Translations under genes and position numbers: made by a program
Notes under the pieces: model-generated
Databases searched by the model: none
Seen by the model: the letters and a program-made list of their open reading frames with translations, nothing else
What the model was told of the DNA's origin: nothing
Source of the DNA: Flavobacteriaceae bacterium
GTDB lineage: Bacteria > Bacteroidota > Bacteroidia > Flavobacteriales > Flavobacteriaceae
Length of the DNA: 26,837 nucleotides
Reading direction: 5' to 3'
Assembly: GCA_947482805.1 (NCBI GenBank)
Contig: CANKLK010000011.1
Coordinates: forward strand, 1-26,837
Part shown: piece by piece, positions 14,127 through 22,800 of the stretch
Layout of the letters: each line of letters starts with the position of its first letter
Position numbering within the stretch: position 1 is the stretch's first letter

Positions 14127-14507
14127 TTATTTAGTTGATGTAGTTGTATTAGAAAATCTGCCTTTAGAATTGTATGGGTACATTTTTTTATGAATTTTAA
14201 TGAGTTGATATGGTTCGTCTCCATCATAATCGGTTATGTTAACTCTAACTTTGTTGAATAAAGAATAACCACCATAATTGGTTGGTAAATTTTCGGCTTT
14301 TTGCCATTGTCCGTTTACTTTATAATGATAAACTAATTCAATAGTATCAAAGTAGGCTTCTAGATTAGGATAATAATAATATCGAACATTAGAGTTCGTT
14401 TTAGAATCAATTGGTAATGAAGAGACATCACCATTAGATGATTGAGCACTCGACAAATAGCAAGTGAAAAGCATCAATAGAGGAATTAGATTTTTTAAAA
14501 TTTTCAT
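14127..14507 (-). CDS. Small secreted protein of unknown function
   Basis: The 126-residue product has a signal peptide MKILKNLIPLLMLFTCYLSSA (cleavage about 21). A Cys lies in the signal (FTCYLSS) but without a convincing lipobox. The mature part is rich in Tyr and Asn: NVRYYYYPNLEAYFDTIELV, YHYKVNGQWQKAENLPTNYG, then GYSLFNKVRVNITDYDGDEP and YQLIKIHKKMYPYNSKGRFS. The pattern of alternating strands suggests a small beta-rich domain, probably periplasmic or surface-exposed. I do not recognise a named family, though the wording looks conserved and not random. It is monocistronic, between a 387-base intergenic stretch and a strong terminator. Confidence 0.75.
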   Translation of the reverse strand: MKILKNLIPLLMLFTCYLSSAQSSNGDVSSLPIDSKTNSNVRYYYYPNLEAYFDTIELVYHYKVNGQWQKAENLPTNYGGYSLFNKVRVNITDYDGDEPYQLIKIHKKMYPYNSKGRFSNTTTSTK

Positions 14508-14894
14508 GATTTTGACATTTTGCTTTTAAGTTTTGGGGCACAAAAACGATATTATCATTTTACAAAACATAAAAAATTAACAATGCAAATGTATAGAATT
14601 AATTTCATAAAAAACAGCTAAAGAGTAAAAAAAATCGATTAAATACACTTATATTACTAAATAATAAGAAAAATATTATTATTATATTGATGATTAGCTT
14701 TTAGATTTTTTTTTATTCAAAAAAAACTTAGTACTTACAGTATTAACTAATAGTGTTGTTACCTTAATAATTTCATTCCTATCATAATTATTTATCTATT
14801 TGATTGTTTAGATTACATACAAGGTAATAAATAACTATCAAAATGACAATAATGAAAGGTAAGTTTATCAAAGTATTAACTTATTTAACAGAGG
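14508..14894. other. 387-base AT-rich intergenic region
   Basis: It separates the end of the six-gene envelope operon (MscS stop at 14895) from the small secreted-protein gene. It is very AT-rich, with homopolymer runs including a T9-ATTC-A8 self-complementary stretch (14706-14726). I see no convincing gene, RNA or TAnnTTTG promoter. The promoter of the small gene should lie in 14508-14600 but does not match the consensus. Confidence 0.6.
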
Positions 14895-15425
14895 CTAATC
14901 AGTAAATTCTTTGTCGTCAAATTTAGTTTTGATTATAGAAATTCCTTTTTGTAGTAGTAAATTATTAGGATAAGTTATGCGTTCTCCTTCATCAGTTTTT
15001 AAATAAATATGAAACGCTTTAATATCTTCAATTTCAGCCTTAATAGGGAAGTCTTTATCATGCACTTGAATAATATCTCCAATTCTAAAAGGAAAAAAGA
15101 AAAACAGGATAATACCTGATGTTATATTACTCAAGATTGACCATTGAGCAAACATGGCTACTCCAACAACTGTAGTCACTGAGGATAAAGTTAAAAAGAT
15201 ATCTTTTTTTTGAACTCCCCAAATAACAATAAGACCAATAATTGCCAGAATAGTAATTAATAATTGAATATATTTAATTACCAAATTAGTTCTATGTTCC
15301 ATTATGGAGGATAATTTAGCGTAACGACGAATAAATTTTGCAGTTACTATTCTTAAGAATAAAACAACTGCAATAATAACTGCGGTAGCAATAACCTCTT
15401 TGGTGAAACTAGAAAAGAATGTCAT
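14895..15425 (-). CDS. Minimal MscS-type mechanosensitive channel
   Basis: At 176 residues this is much shorter than E. coli MscS (286). Helix 1 is about residues 9-27, helix 2 about 48-69 and the pore-lining region about 80-110 (VTTVVGVAMFAQWSILSNIT, then SGIILFFFFPFRIGD). The beta domain follows (PFRIGDIIQVHDKDF, KAEIEDIKAFHIYLKTDEGE, RITYPNNLLLQKGISI). The larger C-terminal alpha/beta cage domain is absent. MscS-type channels open under membrane tension and release solutes on osmotic downshock. It starts 31 bases after the AI-2E-type transporter gene and ends the operon. The pore motif is less glycine- and alanine-regular than in E. coli, so altered gating or a non-channel role is possible. 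Confidence 0.85.
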   Translation of the reverse strand: MTFFSSFTKEVIATAVIIAVVLFLRIVTAKFIRRYAKLSSIMEHRTNLVIKYIQLLITILAIIGLIVIWGVQKKDIFLTLSSVTTVVGVAMFAQWSILSNITSGIILFFFFPFRIGDIIQVHDKDFPIKAEIEDIKAFHIYLKTDEGERITYPNNLLLQKGISIIKTKFDDKEFTD

Positions 15426-15456
15426 GATTTTTTTATTTAATTATAATTTATAAAAA

Positions 15457-16668
15457 CTATTTATCAGCAGTATCATTCGTGCAATTTTCCTCATTTTCAG
15501 CACTATCTTCTGTTTGAATAGATGGCGTAAAATCAGTATCGAAATCTATTGTTGTTGATGTGCTTTGGTAATTGTAATGTGGCAATTTGATATTGTGCCA
15601 TTCATAAGTTTTTGGCAAATCATCACCCAGCAAATAACCCCAAGGTTCGAGATAATCTATTCGGTCGAAAATTACTTTAATAATGGCAATGATAGGAATT
15701 GCCAGAAACATTCCTGTAATACCTCCTAATACGTTGCCTATAATAATACCTATGATGGACGCAAATGCATTAATTTGAACTTTTGAATTAACAAACATTG
15801 GAATTAAAATATTGTTGTCTATAAATTGTACAATCAGGTTAACAACTATTACACCTAAAGCTATAGATAATTCTGTAGAGCCAGAAAGCGAAACAACAAT
15901 ACTAAGTACTCCGGCAAATAGTATCCCAATATAAGGTATAAGGTTTAAAATTCCGGTTATTATTCCCAATAAAATGAAATATTCAACACCTATTAAATAT
16001 AAACCAATTGAAGTTAGAAATGAAACGGCAACCATTTCAAAAATTAATCCAACCACATAACTTTGAACAGCATTTTTGATTTCAAATAAAATTTCTCGCA
16101 GTTTTTTATGGTTTTGAGGTTTGTATAATTTGGTAAAAAATGTAATAAAATGATTTTGATATAACAAAAATAGAAATGTATAAATCGGAATTAATGTAAG
16201 ATTTAATAATATGTCGCTGAAAGAATTTATTGTAATGCCAACAATTTCATTACCAGATTTAAGGCTATTTTTTGCAGCATTGCCAATTATTTCTTTTTGT
16301 TCGATATCGCTTAAATGGAAGTTATCTCTAATCAATTGTTGAAAATGTTCAATATGATAGTAAAAATTATTTTTAATTTTCTCCCAATCATTAACCATAT
16401 CAGTAATCTGAAGCGAAATAAAATAAAAGACTCCAAGAAAAATGACTACAAAAAAAACAATAGCAAAAACTACAGCAATAAAATAAGGGAAACGCAGTCT
16501 TTTTATTAATAAAGTAACTATTGGACGCAAAATAATGGCAAACAGCATTGAAAGCAGCAATGGAAAAATAATATCTCCTCCATAGTACAAAATAACAAAT
16601 AGCCCAATCAGACATAGAAGTATGGCTGCAAGTCTTATAAAAAAAGGATATTTCACTGTTTCAGACAT
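15457..16668 (-). CDS. AI-2E family transporter (PerM/YdiK/TqsA-like)
   Basis: The 403-residue inner-membrane protein has the family layout: hydrophobic segments near the N-terminus (LAAILLCLIGLFVILYYGGD, FPLLLSMLFAIILRPIVTLL), a helical loop region (about 85-145) and a C-terminal membrane core with the hallmark ITGILNLIPYIGILFAGVLS and the final FLAIPIIAIIKVIFDRID. The family (formerly UPF0118/DUF20) includes the autoinducer-2 exporter TqsA and Na+/H+ antiporters; actual substrates are mostly unknown, so the name should not be read as evidence of quorum sensing. The C-terminal ~45 residues are a hydrophilic acidic tail (QTEDSAENEENCTNDTADK). It lies 21 bases after maf and 31 bases before mscS, in one operon. 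Confidence 0.87.
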   Translation of the reverse strand: MSETVKYPFFIRLAAILLCLIGLFVILYYGGDIIFPLLLSMLFAIILRPIVTLLIKRLRFPYFIAVVFAIVFFVVIFLGVFYFISLQITDMVNDWEKIKNNFYYHIEHFQQLIRDNFHLSDIEQKEIIGNAAKNSLKSGNEIVGITINSFSDILLNLTLIPIYTFLFLLYQNHFITFFTKLYKPQNHKKLREILFEIKNAVQSYVVGLIFEMVAVSFLTSIGLYLIGVEYFILLGIITGILNLIPYIGILFAGVLSIVVSLSGSTELSIALGVIVVNLIVQFIDNNILIPMFVNSKVQINAFASIIGIIIGNVLGGITGMFLAIPIIAIIKVIFDRIDYLEPWGYLLGDDLPKTYEWHNIKLPHYNYQSTSTTIDFDTDFTPSIQTEDSAENEENCTNDTADK

Positions 16669-16689
16669 AATATTTTGTTTTAAAGTTGA

Positions 16690-17289
16690 TTAATCTTTAT
16701 TCATTGCATTGAAATGACTTAAATATTGGTATACTTTTTCTGTTGGTAATCCTACAACATTGGTGTATGACCCATCAATTTTGGCAATACCAACTAAACC
16801 AATCCATTCCTGAATTCCATATGCTCCGGCCTTGTCAAAGGGTTTATAGTTCTCAAGATAATAATGAATAGCTTCGTCCGAAAGTTGATTAAAAGTTACT
16901 TTAGTTACATCAAAGATAGTTTCCGTTTTTTTAATGGTTTTAAAACAAACCGATGTAATTACTTCATGTGTTTCATTTGATAATGATTTCAAAATAGCAA
17001 AAGCATCATCATAATCTTTGGGTTTTCCCAAAGCCTTGTTATTCAGCCAAACAATAGTATCACTCGTTATCAAAATCTCATTAACAGCTATTTCTCCTTC
17101 AAAAGCATTGGATTTAAGTTGGGCTAGATAGTTAGTAATTTCTATACCTTGCAACTCATCCGGATAAATTTCTTCTATGTCTTTTAATCGGATCTCGAAA
17201 TCAATATCTAAATCTTTGAAAAATTGTTGTCTTCGGGGCGAACCCGATGCCAAGATTATTTTATACCCTTTGAGTTTATCCCTTAACAT
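16690..17289 (-). CDS. maf: Maf-family nucleoside triphosphate pyrophosphatase
   Basis: The 199-residue protein carries the Maf hallmarks: substrate loop LASGSPRRQQ (13-22), SDT at 76-78 with the probable catalytic Asp77, the loop ALGKPKD, and DKAGAYGIQE (152-161). Maf enzymes hydrolyse dTTP, UTP and modified nucleotides to monophosphates, cleaning the nucleotide pool; in Bacillus Maf overproduction affects septation. AGAYGIQE fits the dTTP/UTP subgroup. Its ATG lies inside the end of the preceding prenyltransferase gene (14-base overlap), consistent with translational coupling. Confidence 0.92.
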   Translation of the reverse strand: MLRDKLKGYKIILASGSPRRQQFFKDLDIDFEIRLKDIEEIYPDELQGIEITNYLAQLKSNAFEGEIAVNEILITSDTIVWLNNKALGKPKDYDDAFAILKSLSNETHEVITSVCFKTIKKTETIFDVTKVTFNQLSDEAIHYYLENYKPFDKAGAYGIQEWIGLVGIAKIDGSYTNVVGLPTEKVYQYLSHFNAMNKD

Positions 17290-18208
17290 TTTGCATAATG
17301 TTTAAATTGACAACTAAAATGGAGAGTATCCCAAAAAATATTATCCATTTCAAAACAGTACTAAGCAAACGAAATTCCTCTTTAGTTTTAGCATTCCAAA
17401 CTTTAACCACAAAGAAAATCATTGGCGCCACCACAAAAAGCAACCCATATATAACAGCATAATAGAGTTTAGACGCCATCAAATTACTATTGATATACCA
17501 AAGCAAGATTAGTGTGGCAATAATTCCCAATACTCCGACTATTTTTGAAGTTTTTCCAAGTCCGATGGCAATTGGTAATGTGCTCATTCCGTTATTGTAA
17601 TCACCTTCAACGTCTTCCATGTCTTTCACTATTTCGCGAATTAAATTAATGATAAAAGCAAAAATGGCATAGTCAATTAATATCGAAAACATAACACCCA
17701 TTTCTGTTTGATTGCCTTCATAAGTAGCAGGTAATAAATCAAAAAGACCAATGATAATAACACTAAACGATAGGATCAAGGCAACAACAATATTGCCTAT
17801 CAATAGCATTTGTTTTAAACTTGTAGCATACATGTATAAGGTAGCCGAAATGATTATAAAAGCTCCGGCAAAACTTGGTTTGTGAATCACGCTGGCTAAA
17901 TAATACCCAATGCCAACACCAGTTATATTGAGTACAAAATAAAAATTATAAGCAACCTTTTCAGAAATTAGTTTACCAACAATTACATTTCCTTTATCAT
18001 TGTCATAATCGGTTTCCTGATCTAAAATATCATTGATAACATATCCAGCCGCAGCAATTAAAACGGTTGCTAAAACCAACAAGCCGTATTGCCAATCATT
18101 TAATGATAAAAATATGTTTTGGAATTTTAAAAAGCCATATCGAAAAAGAAGCTGCATAAAAGCAAGCAGGAGAAGGTTTTGGTAACGTATTAGTTTTAGG
18201 TATTTCAT
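17276..18208 (-). CDS. UbiA-family prenyltransferase (GGGP geranylgeranyltransferase-like)
   Basis: The 310-residue membrane protein has about nine hydrophobic segments. It carries both aspartate-rich motifs of the UbiA superfamily: NDILDQETD (59-67), followed by YDNDKGN, and the second motif in REIVKDMEDVEGD (191-203). These bind Mg2+ and the prenyl diphosphate. Homologues in flavobacteria are usually named geranylgeranylglycerol-phosphate geranylgeranyltransferase after archaeal lipid enzymes, but the acceptor in bacteria is uncertain, and MenA-like or other acceptors remain possible. No other quinone or isoprenoid gene is in this operon; the distant menD at 24868 is on the opposite strand. 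It overlaps maf by 14 bases and follows kdsC by 98 bases containing a CAGTCT-type hairpin. Confidence 0.87.
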   Translation of the reverse strand: MKYLKLIRYQNLLLLAFMQLLFRYGFLKFQNIFLSLNDWQYGLLVLATVLIAAAGYVINDILDQETDYDNDKGNVIVGKLISEKVAYNFYFVLNITGVGIGYYLASVIHKPSFAGAFIIISATLYMYATSLKQMLLIGNIVVALILSFSVIIIGLFDLLPATYEGNQTEMGVMFSILIDYAIFAFIINLIREIVKDMEDVEGDYNNGMSTLPIAIGLGKTSKIVGVLGIIATLILLWYINSNLMASKLYYAVIYGLLFVVAPMIFFVVKVWNAKTKEEFRLLSTVLKWIIFFGILSILVVNLNIMQNVKG

Positions 18209-18253
18209 GTAAAAAGTATTCAGTATTAAGATTTTAGTGTTAAAATTAGTTTT

Positions 18254-18296
18254 CAGTCTCAGTCTCAGTCACAGTTTTTTCTGCGTACTGAGACTG
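18254..18296. repeat. CAGTCT-type repeat forming a hairpin between kdsC and the UbiA gene
   Basis: cagtctcagtctcagt (18254-18269) is the same 16-base word as at the end of tcdA. Its last ten bases CAGTCTCAGT (18260-18269) are perfectly complementary to ACTGAGACTG (18287-18296) across a 17-base loop. No U-tract follows on the minus strand, so it may tune expression within the operon and not terminate it. Confidence 0.6.
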
Positions 18297-18306
18297 TTTA
18301 CTCCGA

Positions 18307-18834
18307 CTAATCATGCTTTCCATTATAGTACATATGCCATTTTCCTTGCACTTTCATAACTTGTTCTATAATTTCCCGCACGGCGCCTTTTCCTCCATTT
18401 TTATGTGAAATATATTTGCAAATAGCTTTAATTTCTGGGCTAGCATCTTGCGGACAAGTAGGCAAACCAACCAACTTCATCACATGATAATCGGGAATAT
18501 CATCGCCCATATATAAAACATTTTCAGGATTGATGTTATACAATTTGGTATATTCTTTAAAAGTTGCCACTTTATCAGGTGAAGCCAAATGGATATCTGT
18601 AATACCCAAATTTTTCAATCGGATGCGAACACCTTCATTGTTTCCTCCTGAAATGATGCAAATAGCATAACCACTTTCGATTGCTGCTTTCATAGCAAAA
18701 CCATCACGAATGTTCATGATTCTCAACATTTCCCCTGTTTCCGTAACATGAACTGAACTATCCGTTAAAACCCCGTCTACATCAAAAATGAAAGTAGTGA
18801 TGTTGTTTAGTAATTCTTTATAACTTTTTTCCAT
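18307..18834 (-). CDS. kdsC: 3-deoxy-D-manno-octulosonate 8-phosphate phosphatase (KdsC)
   Basis: The 175-residue protein is a capless HAD-superfamily phosphatase of typical KdsC length. Motif I is FDVDGVLTDSS with Asp18 and Asp20; NIRDGFAMK (41-49) and ISGGN (61-65) match the KdsC active-site loops; motif III Lys lies in SPDK; motif IV is YMGDDIPD (108-115) followed by LPTCPQDASPEIK. KdsC forms homotetramers and removes phosphate from Kdo-8-P, giving Kdo for the lipopolysaccharide inner core in the cytoplasm. The 5' end overlaps the DUF2520 gene by 17 bases, so the two are translationally coupled. Its partners kdsA and kdsB are not in the window. Confidence 0.93.
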   Translation of the reverse strand: MEKSYKELLNNITTFIFDVDGVLTDSSVHVTETGEMLRIMNIRDGFAMKAAIESGYAICIISGGNNEGVRIRLKNLGITDIHLASPDKVATFKEYTKLYNINPENVLYMGDDIPDYHVMKLVGLPTCPQDASPEIKAICKYISHKNGGKGAVREIIEQVMKVQGKWHMYYNGKHD

Positions 18835-19579
18835 TATCGATAATAGATTTTGTTAGCATTTTATAAATTTCTTTTTGGTTTTCATCTGATAAAAAACTCA
18901 GATGTGTATTTATGGTTTGTGTATCTTTTCTTTTTGCCGGTCCGGTTTGCGCTTGATTTGGTGAAAGCGTTAAAATTTTATTGGCCGTTTCCTGAATTAA
19001 TGGTTTTAAAATATCGAAAGGCAAATCGTTTTCAATGCAAATATCGTTGCCAATCTGATACAAATGATTGACAAAATTAGATACAAAAACTGCTGCTATG
19101 TGTAAAGCTTTTCGTTGCTCTGAATTAATTTTATATACTGTATTAGAAATAGATTTAGCAACCTTTTCAAGAATTTGAAAGTCTTTTCTATTTTTTGTTT
19201 CGATGCAAATAGGAATGGTTTTAAAATCGACTTTCTTTGATTTGGATAGTGTTTGCAACGGATAAAATACACCCTGACGGTTTTTGTTATCAATGGCAGA
19301 TATAGAAACACTTCCCGATGTATGAACCACCAATTCATTACTAAACGGAATTGCTGCAGAAACTTCAGTAATGGCATCGTCAGTTACGGCAATTATGAAT
19401 AAATCAGCTGCTATAATATCGTTAAAATTAGTGTATATTTTATCAGGATTTATCAAGTGAGCAACAGCTGCATCCTTTCTTGTAAATACTTGAACTAATT
19501 CAATATCAGTAGTTTTACTGAAAGCTACAATAAGATGTTGGGCAACATTTCCGGAACCGATAATTGAAACTCGAATCAT
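18818..19579 (-). CDS. Rossmann-like and DUF2520 domain protein
   Basis: The 253-residue protein is the first gene of the leftward operon. The N-terminal Rossmann fold shows the dinucleotide loop IIGSGNVAQHL (6-16) and the strand end DLFIIAVTDDAI, as in NADP-dependent oxidoreductases of the pyrroline-5-carboxylate reductase and ketopantoate reductase type. The C-terminal DUF2520 helical domain contains GVFYPLQTLSK, ALHIAAVFVSNFVNHLYQ and the motif LTLSPNQAQTGPAKRKDTQT, which is diagnostic of the family. The reaction is unknown. The 17-base overlap with kdsC is typical of this gene pair in flavobacteria, suggesting a link to envelope metabolism. Confidence 0.9.
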   Translation of the reverse strand: MIRVSIIGSGNVAQHLIVAFSKTTDIELVQVFTRKDAAVAHLINPDKIYTNFNDIIAADLFIIAVTDDAITEVSAAIPFSNELVVHTSGSVSISAIDNKNRQGVFYPLQTLSKSKKVDFKTIPICIETKNRKDFQILEKVAKSISNTVYKINSEQRKALHIAAVFVSNFVNHLYQIGNDICIENDLPFDILKPLIQETANKILTLSPNQAQTGPAKRKDTQTINTHLSFLSDENQKEIYKMLTKSIIDNGKKL

Positions 19580-19619
19580 GTTGCTAAATTATTGAAAAAT
19601 ATTGATTGTTTGAGGTTTA

Positions 19620-19716
19620 TTGTTTATGGTTTTTAAATAGCTGCTTAGCTTGGTTATAGTTTCCTATCACAAATCTTTTTTATTTACATTATCTATAAAC
19701 TACAAACCATAAACAA
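19620..19716. repeat. 13-base inverted repeat in the divergent region before ccsBA
   Basis: TTGTTTATGGTTT (19620-19632) and AAACCATAAACAA (19704-19716) are perfect inverted copies separated by 71 bases. They lie in the 263-base region between the divergent DUF2520 and ccsBA genes. Wording of this type recurs in flavobacterial spacers, so it may be a degenerate dispersed repeat and not an operator. Confidence 0.5.
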
Positions 19717-19794
19717 AAAACTATTAACCCAAAACAACTCTTAAAAAAGAATTAAAACCACAAATAAATGAAGTAGATATCTATTTATTTACAT

Positions 19795-19819
19795 TATTTT
19801 TGTGCTCCCGAAATTTCGG
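19795..19819 (+). promoter_or_regulatory. Promoter element and 12-base palindrome before ccsBA
   Basis: TATTTTTG (19795-19802) matches the -7 consensus, predicting a start near 19806. The perfect palindrome CCGAAATTTCGG (19808-19819) lies at the very beginning of the predicted transcript, 23 bases before the ATG, where a bound regulator or a 5' hairpin could affect expression. Confidence 0.45.
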
Positions 19820-19842
19820 AATTTTAAAATTTATTCCAACTT

Positions 19843-22800
19843 ATGGAAAAGAAAATATATTCGATTTTATTCTCTTCACGTTTAATGGCTATTTTGTTTC
19901 TTGGATTTGCTGTCGCGATGGCTGTCGGAACATTCATAGAAAGTAAATACAACACCGATACAGCAAGAATTTTGGTCTATAATTCTTGGTGGTTTGAAGG
20001 GATTATGCTGTTTTTTGTGATTAACTTCATTGGAAACATAAAGCGTTACCAATTGTATAAAAAAGAGAAATGGGCCACACTGTTGTTACATCTTTCATGG
20101 ATTTTCATCATTTCAGGAGCATTTATTACGCGATATATTAGTTACGAAGGAATGATGCCAATTCGAGAAGGTGCAGCCTCCAATCAGTTTTTTTCAGATA
20201 AAAATTATTTAACGGTTTTTGTAGATGGCATTTACGAAGGAAAAATGATGCGAAGGATTTTTGAAAAACCATTACTTCTTTCTCCGGTTATCAACAATCA
20301 TTTTTCTATTGATGAGAAGTTTGATAAAACTCCCTTTGAAATCGAATACAAAAACTTTGTCCTCGATGCCAAAGAAACCATCAAAGAATCAGCTACCGGT
20401 GAAGTCTATTTGAAGTTAGTAGAATCGAGTGGAGGAACACGTCACGAACATATGTTGAAAGCTGGTGAAATTCAAGATATTCACAACATCTTATTTGCAG
20501 TCAATAAACCAACAAAAGGTGCCATTAATATTGATACCCAAACCAATATCATTTCTTCTCCGTTCGATGGGCAATTCATGCGAATGGCGGATAAATTACA
20601 AGGAGTAGTTACCAAAGATTCTCTTCAGCCTTTGATGTATCGTTCTTTATATAACGTTGGAGGTGCTCAATTTGTAATTCCGGATCAGCCTAAAAAAGGG
20701 ATTAAAACTTATAAAGCAAGTGGTGATTTCAAAGCCAAAAATGGCGATGATGCCATTACGTTACTAATTAAAACGGATGGCCTAGCACAAGAAGTAACGT
20801 TGGTTGGTTCAAAAGGGAAACAAGGTGAGCCAAAGGTTATTAAACTAGGGAATTTGGAGTTTACTTTAAGTTATGGAAGCAAAGTATATAACTTACCTTT
20901 TAGTATAAAACTAAATGATTTTATTGCAGAGAAATATCCAGGAACCGAGAAAAGTTTCTCTTCGTTTGAAAGCAAAGTTACGGTTCAGGATTCTCCCAAA
21001 AATTTTGATGCTCGAATATATATGAATCACATTTTGGATCATAAAGGATATCGTTTCTTTCAGGCATCTTTTGATCCTGATGAAAAAGGTACAGTGCTTT
21101 CTGTGAATCATGATTTTTTGGGGACAACGATTACCTACATCGGGTATTTTATTTTGTTCTTTTGTATGATGGCAATTTTATTTACTAAAAATACACGATT
21201 TGCTGATTTAAAACGAAAACTAGATGTTGTCAAAAGAAAGAAAGAAAAACTATTGACATTGTTTGTTTTACTATTCTCTTTTCATGGATTTGCACAACAA
21301 GATCCGCATAACGAAGGTAAAATAAATTACCTTGATTCTATTTTGTATTATAAGGTTCCCGAAAAACAAGCCGCACAGTTTGGTCGATTGGTTGTTCAAG
21401 ATGAAGGTGGAAGAATGAAGCCCATCAATACTTTTTCATCTGAATTATTGCGAAAAGTGAGTCATAAAAACGATTTCAACGGAATGAATCCAGACCAAGT
21501 TTTTATTTCGATAAAGCAATTTCCTTTTGCATGGATTGAGGTTCCTCTAATTTATATTAAAGGAGGTAATGATAGTATCCGTAAACTTGTGGGCGCAGAC
21601 AGCAATGAAAAACTAATTCCATTTAAAAAATTCTTTGATGAAAAAGGCAATTACAAACTAGCGCCTTACTTAGAAGCAGCCTATAAAACAGCCAATCCTA
21701 ATCAGTTTGAGAAAGATTTTGTTGAAACAGACAAGAAAGTGAATTTGATGAACAGCGCGTTGTTTGGTAGTATATTAAAGATTTATCCTATTCCGAATGA
21801 CAAGAACAATAAATGGCTTTCAAATCTTGAGTTAAGTGCTCCAACAGGAACCGCTTTAGACACTATAAAAACAGCGTTACCTTATTACTTAGAGTCTTTA
21901 ATGATAGGCACTAAAACCAAAGACTATACCATGGCTAATACTATGTTGAATGGTATCGAATCGTATCAAAAGAAATTTGGAAATGCTGTTCGTCCATCGG
22001 ATAAAAAAATAGATTATGAGATATTGTATAACAAATACGATGTATTGCAAAAATTACCTTATTGGTATTTGACGGCAGCCGCGTTAATGTTTTTGTTTAT
22101 CATTATTGGTATTTTTAAAGAAAGAAAAGGAGTTACCCTTGTAGTCAATGGTTTGCACATAATAATAGGTTTGCTATTTACTTTGCATACTATAGCATTA
22201 CTATTTCGCTGGTATATATCAGGTCATGCACCATGGAGTAATGCTTATGAAGCCATTGTTTATGTAGCTTGGTCAACCATGTTCTTCGGATTAGCATTTG
22301 CATGGAAACTCAAACCTGCATTTTCATTTAAATTCATAGGTTCTTTATTTTTTGGAATATACTATAAGAGCACTTCTAAATTAACTGTTGCTTCTTGTGC
22401 TTTTGTATCAGCAATGATATTAACAGCTGCCTATGCCAATTGGATTGATCCTGAAATTGCGAATCTGCAACCAGTGCTGAATTCCTATTGGTTAATGATA
22501 CACGTAGCGGTTATTGTAGCGAGTTACGGTCCGTTTGCTTTAGGAATGATATTAGGCCTTGTATCCTTGTTATTGATGCTTTTCACTACCGAAAGAAACA
22601 AATCCAAAATGGAATTGAACATTAAAGAAATAACCATTATTAACGAAATGGCGCTGACTGTCGGATTAGTAATGCTTACAATTGGGAACTTTCTCGGCGG
22701 CCAATGGGCGAATGAAAGTTGGGGTAGGTATTGGGGTTGGGATCCAAAAGAGACTTGGGCTTTGATTAGTATTATGGTTTATGCTTTTGTCATTCATGCT

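Noticed and set aside
14706..14726. T9-ATTC-A8 hairpin as terminator of the envelope operon
   Set aside because: The stem is purely A-T and therefore weak, and lies about 170 bases after the MscS stop.
14843..14905. 20-residue plus-strand frame MTIMKGKFIKVLTYLTEANQ
   Set aside because: Very short, no promoter box or family signal, and overlaps the end of the MscS gene on the other strand.
15457..16668. Evidence of AI-2 quorum sensing
   Set aside because: The AI-2E family is broad and mostly not linked to AI-2; no luxS, lsr or receptor gene is present.
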